Shown in pieces: positions 43,913 to 56,937 of a DNA stretch of 64,000 nt. Both the position numbers and the translations under genes were made by a program. The DNA is from Lineus longissimus (Eukaryota; Nemertea; Pilidiophora; Heteronemertea; Lineidae): the NCBI RefSeq assembly GCF_910592395.1, contig NC_088322.1, positions 684,001 through 748,000 of the forward strand, given 5' to 3'. Numbering within the stretch: position 1 is the first letter of the stretch; each line of letters opens with the position of its first letter. A model generated the notes under the pieces. That model ran no database searches. It was not told where the DNA came from and worked only from the letters and a program-made list of their open reading frames with translations.

Positions 43913-46594
43913 TTCTTTTTCTTTGATTATTCCCATGGGATTAATCAGTTACCGTATTGATGTCGCAACATGGTGTTGCCGCCGACCGGGTGTGAAAAGC
44001 TGGCGGTGCCTCTGCCGCTCTGGCTTCTTTGCTACAAACTCGCCTACCCCTAGGCCTAGGCTACCTCTCATGCAAACAGCAACTGCATAACTATATGAAT
44101 AATGAATTGTTCATTGACCTGCCTGGTTACAATACATTACAGGGTCAGTGTGAGCAGGTGTGTGACTGTTAGCGATTCGACTATGGCTAGGCCAATAGCC
44201 TTGCGCTTATTGCTTGACCATGTCCATGTCGTCATGATAAGCGCGCAGCAGAAAAGCCGAAGCGCTACTATGGTTAACGTGCGTACGACGTATCCAATGT
44301 AAACAATGTTTCTCAAGTCCATGGATTCGTTTCAAATGGCTTAAATTTGACTTAAAATGGCCACCAGAAGAGATAAACGCGCAAATGAAGCAACTCGACT
44401 ATTCTGAGCTCCGAGAGAGAACCACATGAATATTCACACTGTTTTTTAATCACACTTCAATTTCAGGGGGTTTTGATTTTTGATACTTTAGTAATAATAT
44501 CCAAAAGATGCTTAAAATGGAGATAATCCTGAAATAATGAAGCAAAAGACGGGCAGGCGTTTCGAGAAAAAAAAATTTTATTTTGAGATTTCAATAAACC
44601 TTTTGAACGAATTCCAAATGGGCCGTGGTTTGATCCGAAGACACCTTAAGGAGGAATGTATGCTTTTATGGGGAAGGCCTACCATTGGTTTTGCAGATCT
44701 TCTGTTTTTTTCTAAAGAATAATTAATATTCGCTAGCAGGCTTTTTATGCTCCCAGGTATGAAGAGGGTTCTATGTTCCTCAGGTTCTTTGTTCATCAGT
44801 CTGGTGTTCATCAAGAGTCAAGGGTCTTCCAGTCTCTTGGCCTGCAAAAACCCTTTCCAACCAATTTTTTATGCATTAACCACTCGGCAACACGTTGGTG
44901 GGGGAAAAACCTGATCCCTGACCCCCTTGAATTGGTTGCCCAGGTACGACCACAAGCAATTGTCTCAAGGAAGACACCAGTACGACCTCTTGGTAGTCTT
45001 GCCAATATCATGCCAGTGAAAAGGAAGGGTAATGGTGGTTGAGGGTTGCAGTAAGGGTACCATCAAAGGAGTACCTCTTCCTCGCTCTGGGTTAAACGTG
45101 TCAAATGACTGCACCATCATGAAGGTTTGGAGGTTACACTCAAGCGCCCCGGGGTAAGCAGCTCAGAAGGACTTATTGAGAGGCCAATACGGGGGTTGAG
45201 GGGCCTTTCCCCCAATGCACTAGCTAAAACATGTCAGAAGGATGGGGGTTGGGGGGGGGGGGGCTCTCCATGTCGACAGTTGGGCGAGTTCAATAGAGCT
45301 TGCACTTTACATTAGAATCTGCCAGAGTGCCAGACTATCTAGTCCGGACACCTTTCGGGGGGGGGACATTTTCCATTTCTTTGCTGGCTATTGATGATGA
45401 TGGAGTTGAGTTACTGCTAAAGAGATAAACGGAGAAAACTGTCTATCAAAACAAAAAATTGGCGGAAGGAACTATAGCAGGTTCCCAACCAGGGGGTTTG
45501 GGGAGTTTCCCCCCAACCTAAAGGCGCTGCGCGCTTACCAGGGCACTGCACTGATAATATTACCAGTAGGCCTATACGTATACGTTGACTTCCGAATTCA
45601 CCGGCCATCCGTATCAGGCTGCAAGTGCAACTCTGTCAGTCATTGTCACCCAAACCAGGTCATACCAATGCTGCCATCGATTCACAGACAACTAATTGAC
45701 ACTTCGATGAGTATTTCCATCACCTCGACATCTAAAACTTACTGATTTTGTACGGAAAGCAAGCGGTGAACGATGTAAACATTAATGGATGACGGGGTGT
45801 AATGAAGAAGCGTGATTACCTCGTTCCGAATGCTCACCATAAGCTTAGTTGCATACAGTCATACACCTGCAATACTTCATCGATCCCAGGTTGATTATCG
45901 GCTAATGTAGCATATCATTATCACACCCCCGGATCAAACCTTACTGATCAAACCTGAAACTATCGAACTAGCACGATATTCGTTCTTTTCTTTAAATATT
46001 TGTCGATGGATTCAAATGGAATCAAATGGAATAAATTGTTTGTGGCCGATTTGCACTACTCACACGCTTCCAAAAAATCAACATTTTGCGAATGTACTGG
46101 ATTTGTTGGAACATAGTAAGCTTGTCCCCTTGTACGAATGAACGTACATATGACCATAATAAATCAATATAAATAACACCCTGGAAAAGGGGCGTGGCAA
46201 AATTACATGGAAAAACGAAAAAAACAGATATATACGATGGTTTGTTGTCCAAAATCACTTCACGAGACACACCTATGATGCCAAACACAGCCAATGATGC
46301 CGATTGCGCCCGAATCGGTCAGCCCTTATGGACAAACGAGGTTATCGCAAAATGAAGTTAAAAAACCCATGCAACTTTAACGGGTCACTATAAACAGTGA
46401 GCCAATATTTGAATGCAGTTTTATGCAGAGTATGGTATATTTAGTTGGTCATATATCTGCTATATTTGGACGCACCTAGTTCCATCCCTTCATTAAGAAA
46501 CATTTCAAAAATAGGTTCAAAAATCAATTTTTTTCATTTCATGTGCCTTTTCAAAAATCAAAATGGGCACATGAACTGTGCTTTATGACCATCA
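43913..46594. other. Gene-free intronic stretch
   Basis: No supported exon. It holds poly-G runs at about 45250-45263 and 45357-45365 and two G-rich/C-rich blocks (about 45190-45215 and 45496-45522) that look like diverged copies of one short repeat. Most open frames here are short and lack homology. Confidence 0.4.
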
Positions 46595-48349
46595 TTTTTG
46601 GCTCACCGTAGGGGAGTCTATACAATACCGCAGTGTCCGTCGTCTGTCGTCGTCGTCCGTCGTCGTCGTATCCTGTTTCAAAAACAGTGGCACGTTTCTT
46701 AACCGCTAAGCCTATGAACTTGTAACTTTGTACACAGGACTCCCTTGGTCAGATGACCTGTGACACTAAATTTCGGTCCGATCTGATTCTTAATTTGGCC
46801 ACCAGGGGGCCGAATGTAGATATCTAAAAAGTGTGATATCTCGCTTATTAATGACTTGTTTGGAATGAAATTTTTGTGGTAGGTACTCATAGCAAGGATA
46901 CATCATATATTATAAGGGTTTTTAATTTGACCTACTTTTCAAGGTCACAGAGGTCAAATGGCGTAAATTGGCTGTTTCAGTGTAACTATGGCACGTTTCT
47001 TAACCACTAAAGCTATGAACTTGATACTTAGTACATATAACCCCCTATATCACATAGCCTCTGGTGCTGAATTTCAGTTTGATCTGATCCTCGACTTTGC
47101 CACCAGGGGGCCAAAAGTGGAAATCTAAAAAGTGTGATATCTCGCTTATAAGTGACTTGTTTTCGATAAAGTTTTTATGGTAGGTACTCTTAGGAAGAAT
47201 ACATCACATGTCTTACGAGTTTTCAATTTGACGTACTTTTCAAGGTCACAGAGGTCAGATGGCGTAAATTGTCCGTTAGAGTGTAAACTATGGCACGTTT
47301 CTTAACCACTAAAGCTATGAACTTGAAACTTAGTACATATAACCCCCTATATCACATAGCCTCTGGTGCTGAATTTCAATTTGATCTGATTCTCAACTTT
47401 GCCACCAGGGGGCCAAAAATGGATATCTAAAAAGTGTGATATCTCGCTTATAAGTGACTTGTTTTCGATAAAATTTTTATGGTAGGTACTCTTAGGAAGA
47501 ATACATCACATGTCTTACAAGTTTTCAATTTGACCTACTTTTCAAGGTCACAGAGGTCAGATGGCGTAAATTGGCTGTTAGAGTGTAAACTATGGCTCGT
47601 TTCTTAACCAGTAAAGCTATGAACTTGAAACTTGGTGCATATAACCCCCTACATCAGATAACCTTTGATGCTGAATTTTGGCCTGATCTGATTCTTTATT
47701 CGGCCACCAGGGGGCCATAATGGAAAAAGGAAGAAGTGCAATATCTTGCTCATTTGAGTGAATTGTTTTCGATAAAATTTTTATGGCAGGTACTTCTCGC
47801 AAGGATACACCACATGTCCTACGATTTTTGGATTTGACCTCCTTTTCTAGGTCACAGAGGTCAAATGGCGTAAATTGGCCATTAGAGTGTAACTATGGCA
47901 CGTTTCTTAACTGCTGAAGCTATGAACTTGAAAGTTGGTACATGTAACCCACTGCATCAGATAATCTCTGACACCGAATTTTGGCCTGATCTGATTCTTG
48001 ATTTGGCCACCAGGGGGTCAAAACTGAAAAAGTAGGACGTGCAATATCTCGCTTATTAATGACTTTTTTTCGATGAATTTTTTATTGCAGGGACTCTTAG
48101 CAATCACACGATATTGATCTTGTTGATGTCTTAGCAATCACACGATATTGATCTTGTTGATGTCATAGGCAATTATTGGTTGGATCATAAACTTATATAT
48201 ACTGCCCTGTCTTATTACTTGACATCAGTACACATCTAAAAAAGTCTTCATGCCTGATTGTGTTCACCATATTTACCTCTAAATTAAGCATGATCCTGCC
48301 TGCTAAAAGATGTATACGGTGAGCACAATGGCCCCTGGCCGTTTCATTT
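46595..48349 (+). mobile_element. Pearl-like family C, full copy with five cores
   Basis: TTTTTGGCTCACCGTAGGGG starts the copy. A GTCGTCGTCCGTCGTC tract follows at about 46640-46668, then five tandem cores of about 302 bp. CCACCAGGGGG lies at 46799, 47100, 47402, 47704 and 48007. AGGTCACAGAGGTCA lies at 46942, 47243, 47545 and 47849. It ends at the shared terminus GGTGAGCACAATGGCCCCTGGCC. It is non-coding. Confidence 0.85.
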
Positions 48350-51300
48350 GGCACTTGCATAGTACTTAGAGTGAGTTTGATACATAAATACGAAAATTAC
48401 AAAACGAATCTGTTAAATGTCAATCTTCAACTGTGAATAAAATTAAAAATGCTAAAGATTGCTTCCTCTTTGTCCTTTGCCCTGTTCAACCACTGAAAGA
48501 TTGGCGCAAGTCAGATTTCACAGGAGTAAATAAAATCTGTCATGCGCAGTCAACCATGGAAGGATTTTGAATCTACTGGTGTCAAATTAATCGAGAGAGC
48601 TTGCTCTTTAAGTACGTATGTATGTTTGAGGTAAATGCCAAAATTATAAGAGATAATACCCCTTTTTGTAAGTGTAACATTTTCATTGAGCCACTCAGTA
48701 GATCACCCGGTTGTCATTCGACAATAGAAATGTACATCTGGCTCGCGAAAATATTCTGCCGCAAAAATCTTTTGCTTTTAGCTTGAAATCCATGTCATCG
48801 TTGCCATGTTTCCACAGAGGCACTGCATACAGCTGGGCCCAACGTACGTGTATATCCCATGCAATTAGCACTTATCATACTTGAAATTGAATATGTTTAT
48901 AGGCGACATTTACACTACAGTCCCCTTACACTAAGAGCTTAGAGTCAAAATAGACAGTTTAAATTTATTTAGACCATATCCACAACTCCGTGGATATGGT
49001 CTATTGTTTTTACTGAGCCGATCACCAGGACCCGAGGGATGTGGTTTTCGACACGTATCTCCGAATCTGCCACACGGAACGACCTGAAATTTGGTTAGGT
49101 TGCGTTTCATAACCTGCTAACGAACAACATGTACTTTATTTTTGCAGCCGTTGCTTACTTTTTTAGTTTTCGGGTGATTTTTGATGAAAATCGCCGGTTC
49201 TGAACCGTTCCGGTAATAGCACTGCCTCCCGCGTTTTTACCGATTAGGCAAGTTGCTCAACGTTGATCTGTCCCGACCTGAACAGGTGGGAGGATACCCG
49301 CTACATGGAAGAGCCAACAGACATTTCGTCTACGCATTCTAGACTGGGTGAGTGTGAATTTTTCGTGATTGTAATCGCCCTCAAATTTGTGTTGAAACAC
49401 TGCATCAGACAAAATTAACTCATCAGAGGTCAAGAAAAGGATCTTAAGAATATATATTCGCTGTTAGTTTGGGTGATTATAGGGAGCACGTCCATCTTTT
49501 GAGGCAAACTTGTCATCTGAAAGTTTCCAGATCCCTGCAATGGCGGATATACATTCATCAAAAAAATTACGAATTCGGGCAAGTTTCATCAAACTGTGCG
49601 CCTTAAACACCTAAGAATGTCTCAAAATCACCCAGACTCTACACATGAGATATACCTTCACTGAAAATAATTGCTGAAACCTCGCTTAACGTGTCGCAAG
49701 TGCTGAAAGCAACAGTTTTGGAGATCGTTTTTCTGTACATCCTGCTCACTCCTGTAGAAATGTACAGTAAAGCATGTATACACGTGCAGTGTAAATGGAC
49801 ACACGAATGTACACACCTTCTGAAAATATTGTCAGCAAAGGTGATAAGTGTTTGTTCTGAATTATGACAATGAAATTCATAGACTATTAGCAGGTAGTCA
49901 GTGTCTGTTGGTCTGAATAATGAATGATAAAACTTCTGGTGAAGTTAAAATATTTCCTCGCTCTGTTTTACAGCCTGACGCAGTGACGGGGATGATCAGT
50001 ATCTGTTCTGTTCTGCGACCGCATCAGTCACGGATATAGGAGCCTTGACCAGGAGGAGCTGATGAGGCAAAGTCGTATAACCGTCTTAACCTTGACATCG
50101 GTGCAGTGCTGAATTTGCTGTCCGAAGACAAACCAGTATAATATTCCAGCCGTATTTCGTTCTTTTTCACTGTAATACTTTTACTTCAAAAAGACTGAAT
50201 AAATAAACCTACTGTGGCAGTTAGTTTAAAAAGATATTATTGCATGTTACGTTTTTACTCTTAGTGCTGATCGGTCATACCCCTTGGGCCTGGCCGTAAC
50301 CTTGCATACTGGTTGTCTCGATGCCGTATGCTATGACCATGTATATATCTACTGGACTGGTTTGTTGCACCATGTCGAAGGAATTTTATGTAGAGATCAA
50401 GACACTTCCCTCACATCACAATCTACACCTCAAAAGAATGGTTGTAAAAATCCTTGCCATGATTCCCGGTTGCCCCTATGTTGTGACCATGCATGCATCA
50501 ATGGCCTGGGATGTTGCAACCTACACTTCAAAGGAATGCGAAGTTTAAATCACATTTATTTTTTGTCCCCAGGTTGTGACTTTCCTAACAGCAATTGCAG
50601 ACCATATCCCTGGTGAAAGTGTTTTGTCATCTTAAAAATGAGCACCAGGACAAAGCACCAAAAACCTGCCACTTAAGATCAGATCAGAAGTTTCCTACGT
50701 GGTGCCAGTACCCACAAGTGCTTGATTGACACCTAGATCATTTGAAGAAAAAATTGGCAGCAGAACCATGTGTGCATGGAGGGAGGTATTATAATACAAA
50801 TACTGTGGAGACGCAATGTATTATTGGTCGTCCCAACATTGGGAGCTTTCATCCCCACCAGCCATATCAGATGGCCAACTGGTTTCCCTCACTCGACCAG
50901 AAACAAAAGATACGAAAGATGTTGAGATTCAGATTACATTTGCTTGTTGTCTGCTGGATTCTGACCATCCATATGCTGAGTTGTTGCAGTCCCAGAACCA
51001 TCGCTAATTCTAGTATTTATGATGCACCTACTGTCACAACCTAATTCAGCTGGTTATTCAGGGTTATTTGCCTCTGATTTATCTGGTTATATCCTGGTGC
51101 AAACCTAATTTCTCAACATGACAAAATACTTTCACCAGTGATATGGTCTGCAATTTGCTGTTAGGCGAATTGCCCAATACTAGTTTTTTTTAATTCTTCA
51201 CTCACAAAAATATTCTCCTGCCAATATGTCCATCATGAGGCATTTCACGAAAATTTTATACCTCAAATATTTTCTGTTTTGCTGTAACAACTGCGTGTGG

Positions 51301-51647
51301 CAACTGAACAGTCTGGATGCGCAAAACACTGACTTGCTCGAGGCAGGCGTACGCAAACTGATTGACAAAGCCAATGGCAAAAATTGAAGTGAGCGCTCAG
51401 CAGCTGCTCCTTCAGCTCTTCAAATCATCTGATTTTTCACCAGGATAAACCCCTCTTCAACAGCCAGGGTTTGGTAGTGCCATTCATGAAAGTGCAAGGA
51501 TCGTATCGGTTGCTCTTGAAGTGAAAAGGACTGTTTCTTTGATCTGAATTCTTATGGACTTGGTATACCAAAAAAGTTCCTGAAAACCAGGAAGCGATGT
51601 TTTTACAATGTACAGGGACATGGTGTATGTACAACTAACTGTACTTC
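48350..51647. other. Gene-free intronic stretch with dispersed repeats
   Basis: 48600-48705 is the partner of the inverted repeat at 17213-17335. 49620-49790 resembles 61070-61200 (AATCACCCAGAC, then GATCGTTTTTC, then GTAGAAATGTACA). A cysteine-rich open frame at 50284-50616 has no recognisable family and no splice support. No gene is called. Confidence 0.4.
48970..49003. repeat. 14-bp perfect hairpin, possible 5' tip of a further element family
   Basis: TAGACCATATCCAC-AACTCC-GTGGATATGGTCTA is placed after a T-rich run, as in the 5' hairpins of families B and D. Confidence 0.55.
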
Positions 51648-54600
51648 TTGTACACATGTTTGTGTTTGGGAGTTTGTTTCTGTGGAACAATGTCATATTC
51701 CAAGAATGAGCTTAACAGCATACAAGACTTGGTTGGAAAGTCGTCTATTTCATCTGAGTTGGAGAAGTGTTTAAAGGATTTAAACATTTACAAAAGGACT
51801 TCTACTCGGAGGGGTAAGCGAGCTGGCTTACATACCAAGTGTAAACCTGGGACATCAAAATCGATTACGAAACTAATGACCTGGAATGCCAGGTCAATCA
51901 AGGAAAAGGTGACGTCTCTCACTGAAGCTCGATCAGCCAAAACACTGACATTATTGTGTTAACTGAGACTTGGATGTGGGGAAATGAGTCGGACAATATC
52001 ATCATCTCTGAAATAGCAAAGGATTTATCTGGATTTCATTTCATTCACGAGCCGAGAACCTCACGCCAAGGAGGTGGAGTTGCAGTTGCTTTACGAAGAG
52101 ACTTTCAATTCACAAAACATCGAACTCAAACCTATCGATTCTTTGAACACATGGATGTATCTGCATGTTCACCAAGTGGTACAATGAGGATCATAGCAAT
52201 TTATAGGCCGGACCCATATCCGCGAATTATGGGTGAGTTCTTGGAGGAATTTTCGACTCTTCTTGAGAGTATAGTGCCAACATCGACGAACTTAGTGATA
52301 ACGGGAGACTTTAACATTCATGTTGATAAGCAGCATGAATCCCCTGTAATGAGATTTCATCAGCTGTTGGAGACATTCGGTCTCATTCAAAGTGTCAATG
52401 AGCCCACTCACATTAAAGGCCATGTTCTCAATCTTGTGGTTTCCATAGGTGACAGTGGACTTGTCTCTGACATTGTTGTTGATCCGTCCATGCCCCCAGA
52501 TCATTTCGCAGTGTTTTGTTCACTTGGAGTATCCAAGCCTTTAGCTTCAGGAAAAAAGGTGATCAGCTATAGGAAGTACAAGGACATTAACATTGATGCG
52601 TTTTGTTCTGATATCGGTAACTCCTCTCTAGTGCAACAACCCAGCGATGATCTGGACTCACTCATTGAACAATATAATAGTTGTTTGAAAGACACTCTTG
52701 AGAAACATGCGCCTCTGATCACTCGTACCGTGACTGACCGTCAAAAACCATCATGGCTGACTGATGAAATAATCTACGAGAGACGCATTAGACATCGGCT
52801 GAAGCGGAAGTGGCAGAAGGATCGGATAGTGATCAACAAGCAGCTTTACCGTGCACAGAGCTGTCATGTATCTAGGATTATCCAAGACTCCAAACTGGCT
52901 GTCCACAGAGAGAAGATTGAAGGCTCAAACGGGAAAGAGCTCTTCAGTGCAGTGAATGACATCCTTGGCAAGGGTAAAAATGTGGTTCTACCAGAACATT
53001 CTGATTCTAGAGATCTCGCCGAAAACTTCAATGGTTTTTTCACCGCGAAAATCGAAAAAATCCATGATCGGCTGAAGGAGAAAAGGAAGGACAACGACAT
53101 ACCAAGTGAACCAGACAAGTTTTCAGTCAAGGGGCTTAGTGTGCTACAGCCATGTACCGAGGAGGAATTAAGAAAAATCCTTATGGCATCACCCGCCAAG
53201 TCCTGCCGCCTAGATCCTATTCCTACTTGGCTCCTTCGTAAATGTCTAAGTGTACTACTTCCGGTACTTGTTCGCATTGTAAACAAGTCGCTCCTACTAG
53301 GTGAAGTCCCTGCATCAATGAAGTATGCTCTGATTACACCGTTACTAAAGAAGCCATCACTTGCTCACAATGAACTGGCAAATTACCGACCGGTTTCAAA
53401 CCTAACCTTCCTTTCTAAGTTAGTAGAGAGGGTGGTAGCCTTGCGGCTAAAGCAGCACATGTTGTCAGAAGGTTTATATGAGCCACACCAGTCGGCTTAC
53501 CGTGAATGCCATAGTACTGAAACTGTGCTAGTGAAAGTGGTCAATGACATTCTCTGTGCTCTCGACTCTCAAAAAGAAGCTGTGCTCATGCTACTAGATT
53601 TATCGGCGGCATTTGACACGGTGGATCATGCTCTCCTCTTAAGTCGGATGCAGGACAGACTAGGACTCTCTGGGTGCGCATTGAAGTGGTTTACATCATA
53701 TCTGAGTGGCCGCAAAGTCTCCATGTGCGTTAATGGATGCGCTTCAGAAAGTGTTGCATTGTCAACTGGTGTTCCCCAGGGCTCCGTATTGGGACCAGTT
53801 CTTTTCACCGTGTACACTTTGCAACTTGGTGATGTGATAAAGGTCCATGATGTGCATACCTACGAAATGTTTGCAGACGATAACCAGTTGCTTGGTGTTT
53901 TCCCCTGTGGAAATGTTGAACAGGGTACGTCTTGTGTTGCAAATGTTGAATTGTGCATTCAGAGCATTGGAAGGTGGCTCGTGGCTAACAACTTATGCTT
54001 CAACGGTCCAAAAACAGAGTTCATGGCCATCTCATCCGCCAGAAGATCTCCATCTATTACAAGTATGATTGTAGATGGTGTGGAAATAAAGAGCTCTGAT
54101 TTCCTTAGGGATCTTGGTGGTTGGCTGGACAGTCATATGGACATGACTGTCCATGTTAGAAAGGTCTGCCAAGCCGCATTCGCAAGCTTGCATTCCATGG
54201 GGCGCATCCGTAAATACCTCGATGTAGCTAGCACCAAAAAGTTGGTACATGCCTTGGTTAATTCCCGGTTAGACTACAACAATGCTCTCTTGCATGGTCT
54301 TCCTAAGAAAGTCATCGCACAAATGCAAAGAGTGCAAAATTCAGCAGCCAGGCTTATTAGTCGAACGCGGAAATGGGATCACATTACACCAGTGTTGAAA
54401 GACCTTCATTGGTTGCCAGTGGCCTTGCGCATCGAGTATGAAATTATCAATCTGACACATAAGATCTTGCATGGAAGGGCACCCGTTTACCTAGAACAGC
54501 TTGTGAAACATCAGGATATTACTCATCACACGTTCTATGCATGTAAGTTCAAGAAACCTGGCCGTAAAAAGAACAAGAACAATCTTTGGTGATCGAAGTT

Positions 54601-54790
54601 TTTCAGTGTCCTCTGCGCGATTATGGAATAAACTTCCCAATGACATAAAGGCGATTGAGGATCAAGACACTTTTCGAATGCATTTGAAGACTTGGCTGTT
54701 CAATGGACATTATCGGTAAAAATCAGCTGTAAGCGCTTTAACTGCTGAAACGTTCTGGGAAGCGCTATATAAATGACCGACTTATTATAT
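51648..54790 (+). mobile_element. L2/CR1-like non-LTR retrotransposon, nearly full length
   Basis: The coding region is followed by the tail GGGAAGCGCTATATAAATGA and a TTATTATATATTATTATG end, the usual CR1/L2 3' pattern with a short microsatellite instead of poly(A). The 5' limit is uncertain. It is of the same clade as 3534-6832 but clearly a different family. Confidence 0.8.
51700..54719 (+). pseudogene. LINE endonuclease-reverse transcriptase, two frameshifts
   Basis: The endonuclease begins with MTWNARSIKEKV in one frame. A one-base shift near 51935 moves it to the main 878-codon frame (LTETWMWG, GGGVAVALRR, GDFNIHVDK, PDHFAVF). RT motifs follow: NYRPVSNLTFLSKL, LLDLSAAFDTVDH, STGVPQGSVLGPVLF and the catalytic EMFADDNQ, then the long C-terminal domain with LHWLPVALRIEYEI. 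A second shift near 54545 separates the final FGDRSFSVSSARLWNKLPND block, which ends at 54719. Only these two lesions are evident, so it is a younger copy than the one at 3.5-6.8 kb. Confidence 0.85.
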
Positions 54791-55711
54791 ATTATTATGA
54801 CGATTCATTGAATGATGAGAACCAGGCAAGATCATAAAAAAGCCTTACTTTAATAGCCTTAAAAATCGTTATTCTTCAGTCAACGTCAAAATTAAAAGAG
54901 CTATTTGTGATCAATGTATATTGTTTGGCAAACTGTCTCGTTCCCATTAGTGACGCTGCACAATATTTCATTGTTTATTTCTTTAGTGGAGAGGAAATAT
55001 TTCGGAGATACACAAACTGAACGGCTAATCCCTTCGGTCATTAGGCCAATCTTGATAAAATGGACACACCAAAATGTCTAAAACTTCAGGTTTTTGTTGA
55101 TATAAGCGACTAGCGGGAAAATGCACATGTGTTGTTATGTCACTATTGCATCTATTCGTAGTAGACTGTCGTATTTTGAGATCCCCTTTCTTTTCAACAT
55201 CATCAATCATACTAGTATATCATAACCATGGATAGAGATAAGTTAGAAAACTGTGTCAACCTCCTTCAACTTTTTACTTTTCCCAAGACGGTGACTTCGC
55301 ATCGTTATCTTTGACGTGGTGTATGGTCCAGAGAGGTATTGCCTTCATGTCTTATCTGTGCTGTGTGTGGCTCATGAAAACAACTGTCCATCCCAGAGAG
55401 GTATCAAACAAAAACAAAACATGCATTCCAGATGTCTTTGATGTGGCACACATAGGAGTATCAATCTACGTGTCCTTGATATGCTACACAAGTGTCTTTG
55501 CTTTGGTTTGTCTTTATTTGCGGTAATAACCGCCCATAGTGGACACTTGTTACATAAACACTCATAATACTCATTTCTAATCAAATCACTGTCTGTTGGC
55601 TTGACTTACTTCACAACTTAGAATTATGAAAATATCCTGTCTTAGCCCTATAAATATGACACACTGTGGTCATCCAAACACTTGTTTCCCTATTCATGTT
55701 CACATTGAGTA
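54791..55711. other. Gene-free stretch
   Basis: No repeat or exon recognised. Confidence 0.3.
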
Positions 55712-56153
55712 AAGCCCGCAGCGCACTAGCCGCCAACTTTGGCGACAAGAAGCGTTCAGCTGACGCCTCTCGACGCCGAAGTTGGCAGCCAGTGGATTCC
55801 GGTCAGAGCACACCTGCCCAGAATCGACATCCAGAAGCGTCTTTTCCGCCACTTTAGGCTGCCATTTTGAAATCATGTGACATCAAGACGCATACTGATT
55901 GGCCATAGCCTCGCCGCCGACGCCAATTCAGGCGGCAATCCGTAGCACACCAGGCTTCTTCTTGCGTTCAAACGCGGCGACACGCGTCAAAAATCAAACA
56001 TGTTAGATATTTGGCGTCTTGTTGCGGCAAGTGGCGGCAAGTCGCGTTCGCCGACGCCGTTCTAGCAGACCAGGGAATTTTCAGGCGTTCAGGACTCTTG
56101 GGGCAAAAAACGCTTGTGAACGCCGAAGTTGGCGGCTAGTGTGCTACGGGCTT
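55712..56153. mobile_element. MITE with ~30-bp TIRs and probable TA duplication
   Basis: AAGCCCGCAGCGCACTAGCC at the left is the near reverse complement of the right end (GGCTAGTGTGCTACGGGCTT). TA flanks both (55710-55711 and 56154-56155). The interior repeats GGCG/CGCC-rich motifs related to the tips. 442 bp, non-coding. Confidence 0.7.
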
Positions 56154-56722
56154 TAAGTTCCTGCCAGGAAAATGAGGACAAGGTGCCATGTCATTGGTTA
56201 TGTTTAGGCAGTGAAGAGCCTCAATGCGAAAAGCTACAGATATGGGAAACGTAGACCAATGTAATGAGAATAACCCGGGATTTCGTGTCTTAAACTGTAT
56301 TTTGTAACATAATGTTCCTTCTGGTGAAAGAAAACCAGAACAGATGTGGTTAATAAAAAAGTTGACCTGGGGGTGTCCATACAAATTACATCACAGCATC
56401 ATTACATCATAATACCTGTCAGTATATTTAGCCTCATCTGATAGCCTAGGAATTTCTCTACATATCGATAGTACCCAGGCAAATTTTGACCCAGTGGTTT
56501 TTTGAGAAAATTGAGGCAAACTGGTGTCCATAAACTTTTGACCATGAGTGTACATGCTCTTTTGTTCTGCAGCCTGACAAAAAAACCAAAAAAAAAAACC
56601 CTTTTCCTCCCATATTTCTTACTGAGGGAGTGTAGGTGTGATATACACAGACTGCAGCCTGAGCACTCTTGCCAGTACAGTAATTGAGCTTCAGCCCTCA
56701 CTCAGGTTTTTGTTTTTTTTAG
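56154..56722. other. End of giant intron
   Basis: No further element. It ends in a strong polypyrimidine tract and acceptor (TTTTTGTTTTTTTTAG). Confidence 0.5.
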
Positions 56723-56810
56723 GTGAAGGCTGACACAGAACACTTCAAGCAGACGCATGCCCTTGAAGAAAAAGAAACCAAACGTCAGGTTGCTCATTTA
56801 ATAAACGAGG
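56723..56810 (+). CDS. Host gene exon: SPFH/Band-7-like protein, helical exon
   Basis: It begins in phase 0 after a polypyrimidine-AG acceptor and ends GAGG|GTGAGT, 29 codons plus one base. The peptide (VKADTEHFKQTHALEEKETK, RQVAHLINE) is a charged amphipathic helix, as expected for the coiled-coil that follows 'P-x-x-V' in SPFH proteins. It continues naturally from the ILPSQ end of the exon at 14703-14851. Because the phases match and the fold order fits, I assign both to one gene. Intermediate exons remain possible. Confidence 0.55.
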
Positions 56811-56823
56811 GTGAGTATCATAC

Positions 56824-56917
56824 AGTACAACCTCTCTACTACGGATATCCATGCGACTGGGTGTTGGTGTCTGTAATAGAGAGGTTTCCTTAATAGGAAG
56901 GTTATGCCATTATTGTC
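56824..56917 (+). mobile_element. Left end of a pogo/Tigger-like MITE
   Basis: TACAGTACAACCTCTCTAC with further AGAGAGG motifs matches the left end of 15219-15992, including GGTTATGCC at about 56899. The right end is absent. It begins 13 bases after the exon 3 donor. Confidence 0.65.
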
Positions 56918-56937
56918 CTGAAGGAGAGTCGGGGGAC

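Noticed and set aside
50284-51044. Cysteine-rich and hydrophobic open frames suggesting small secreted proteins
   Set aside because: No signal peptide-like start, no splice or homology support, and the surrounding sequence is repetitive.
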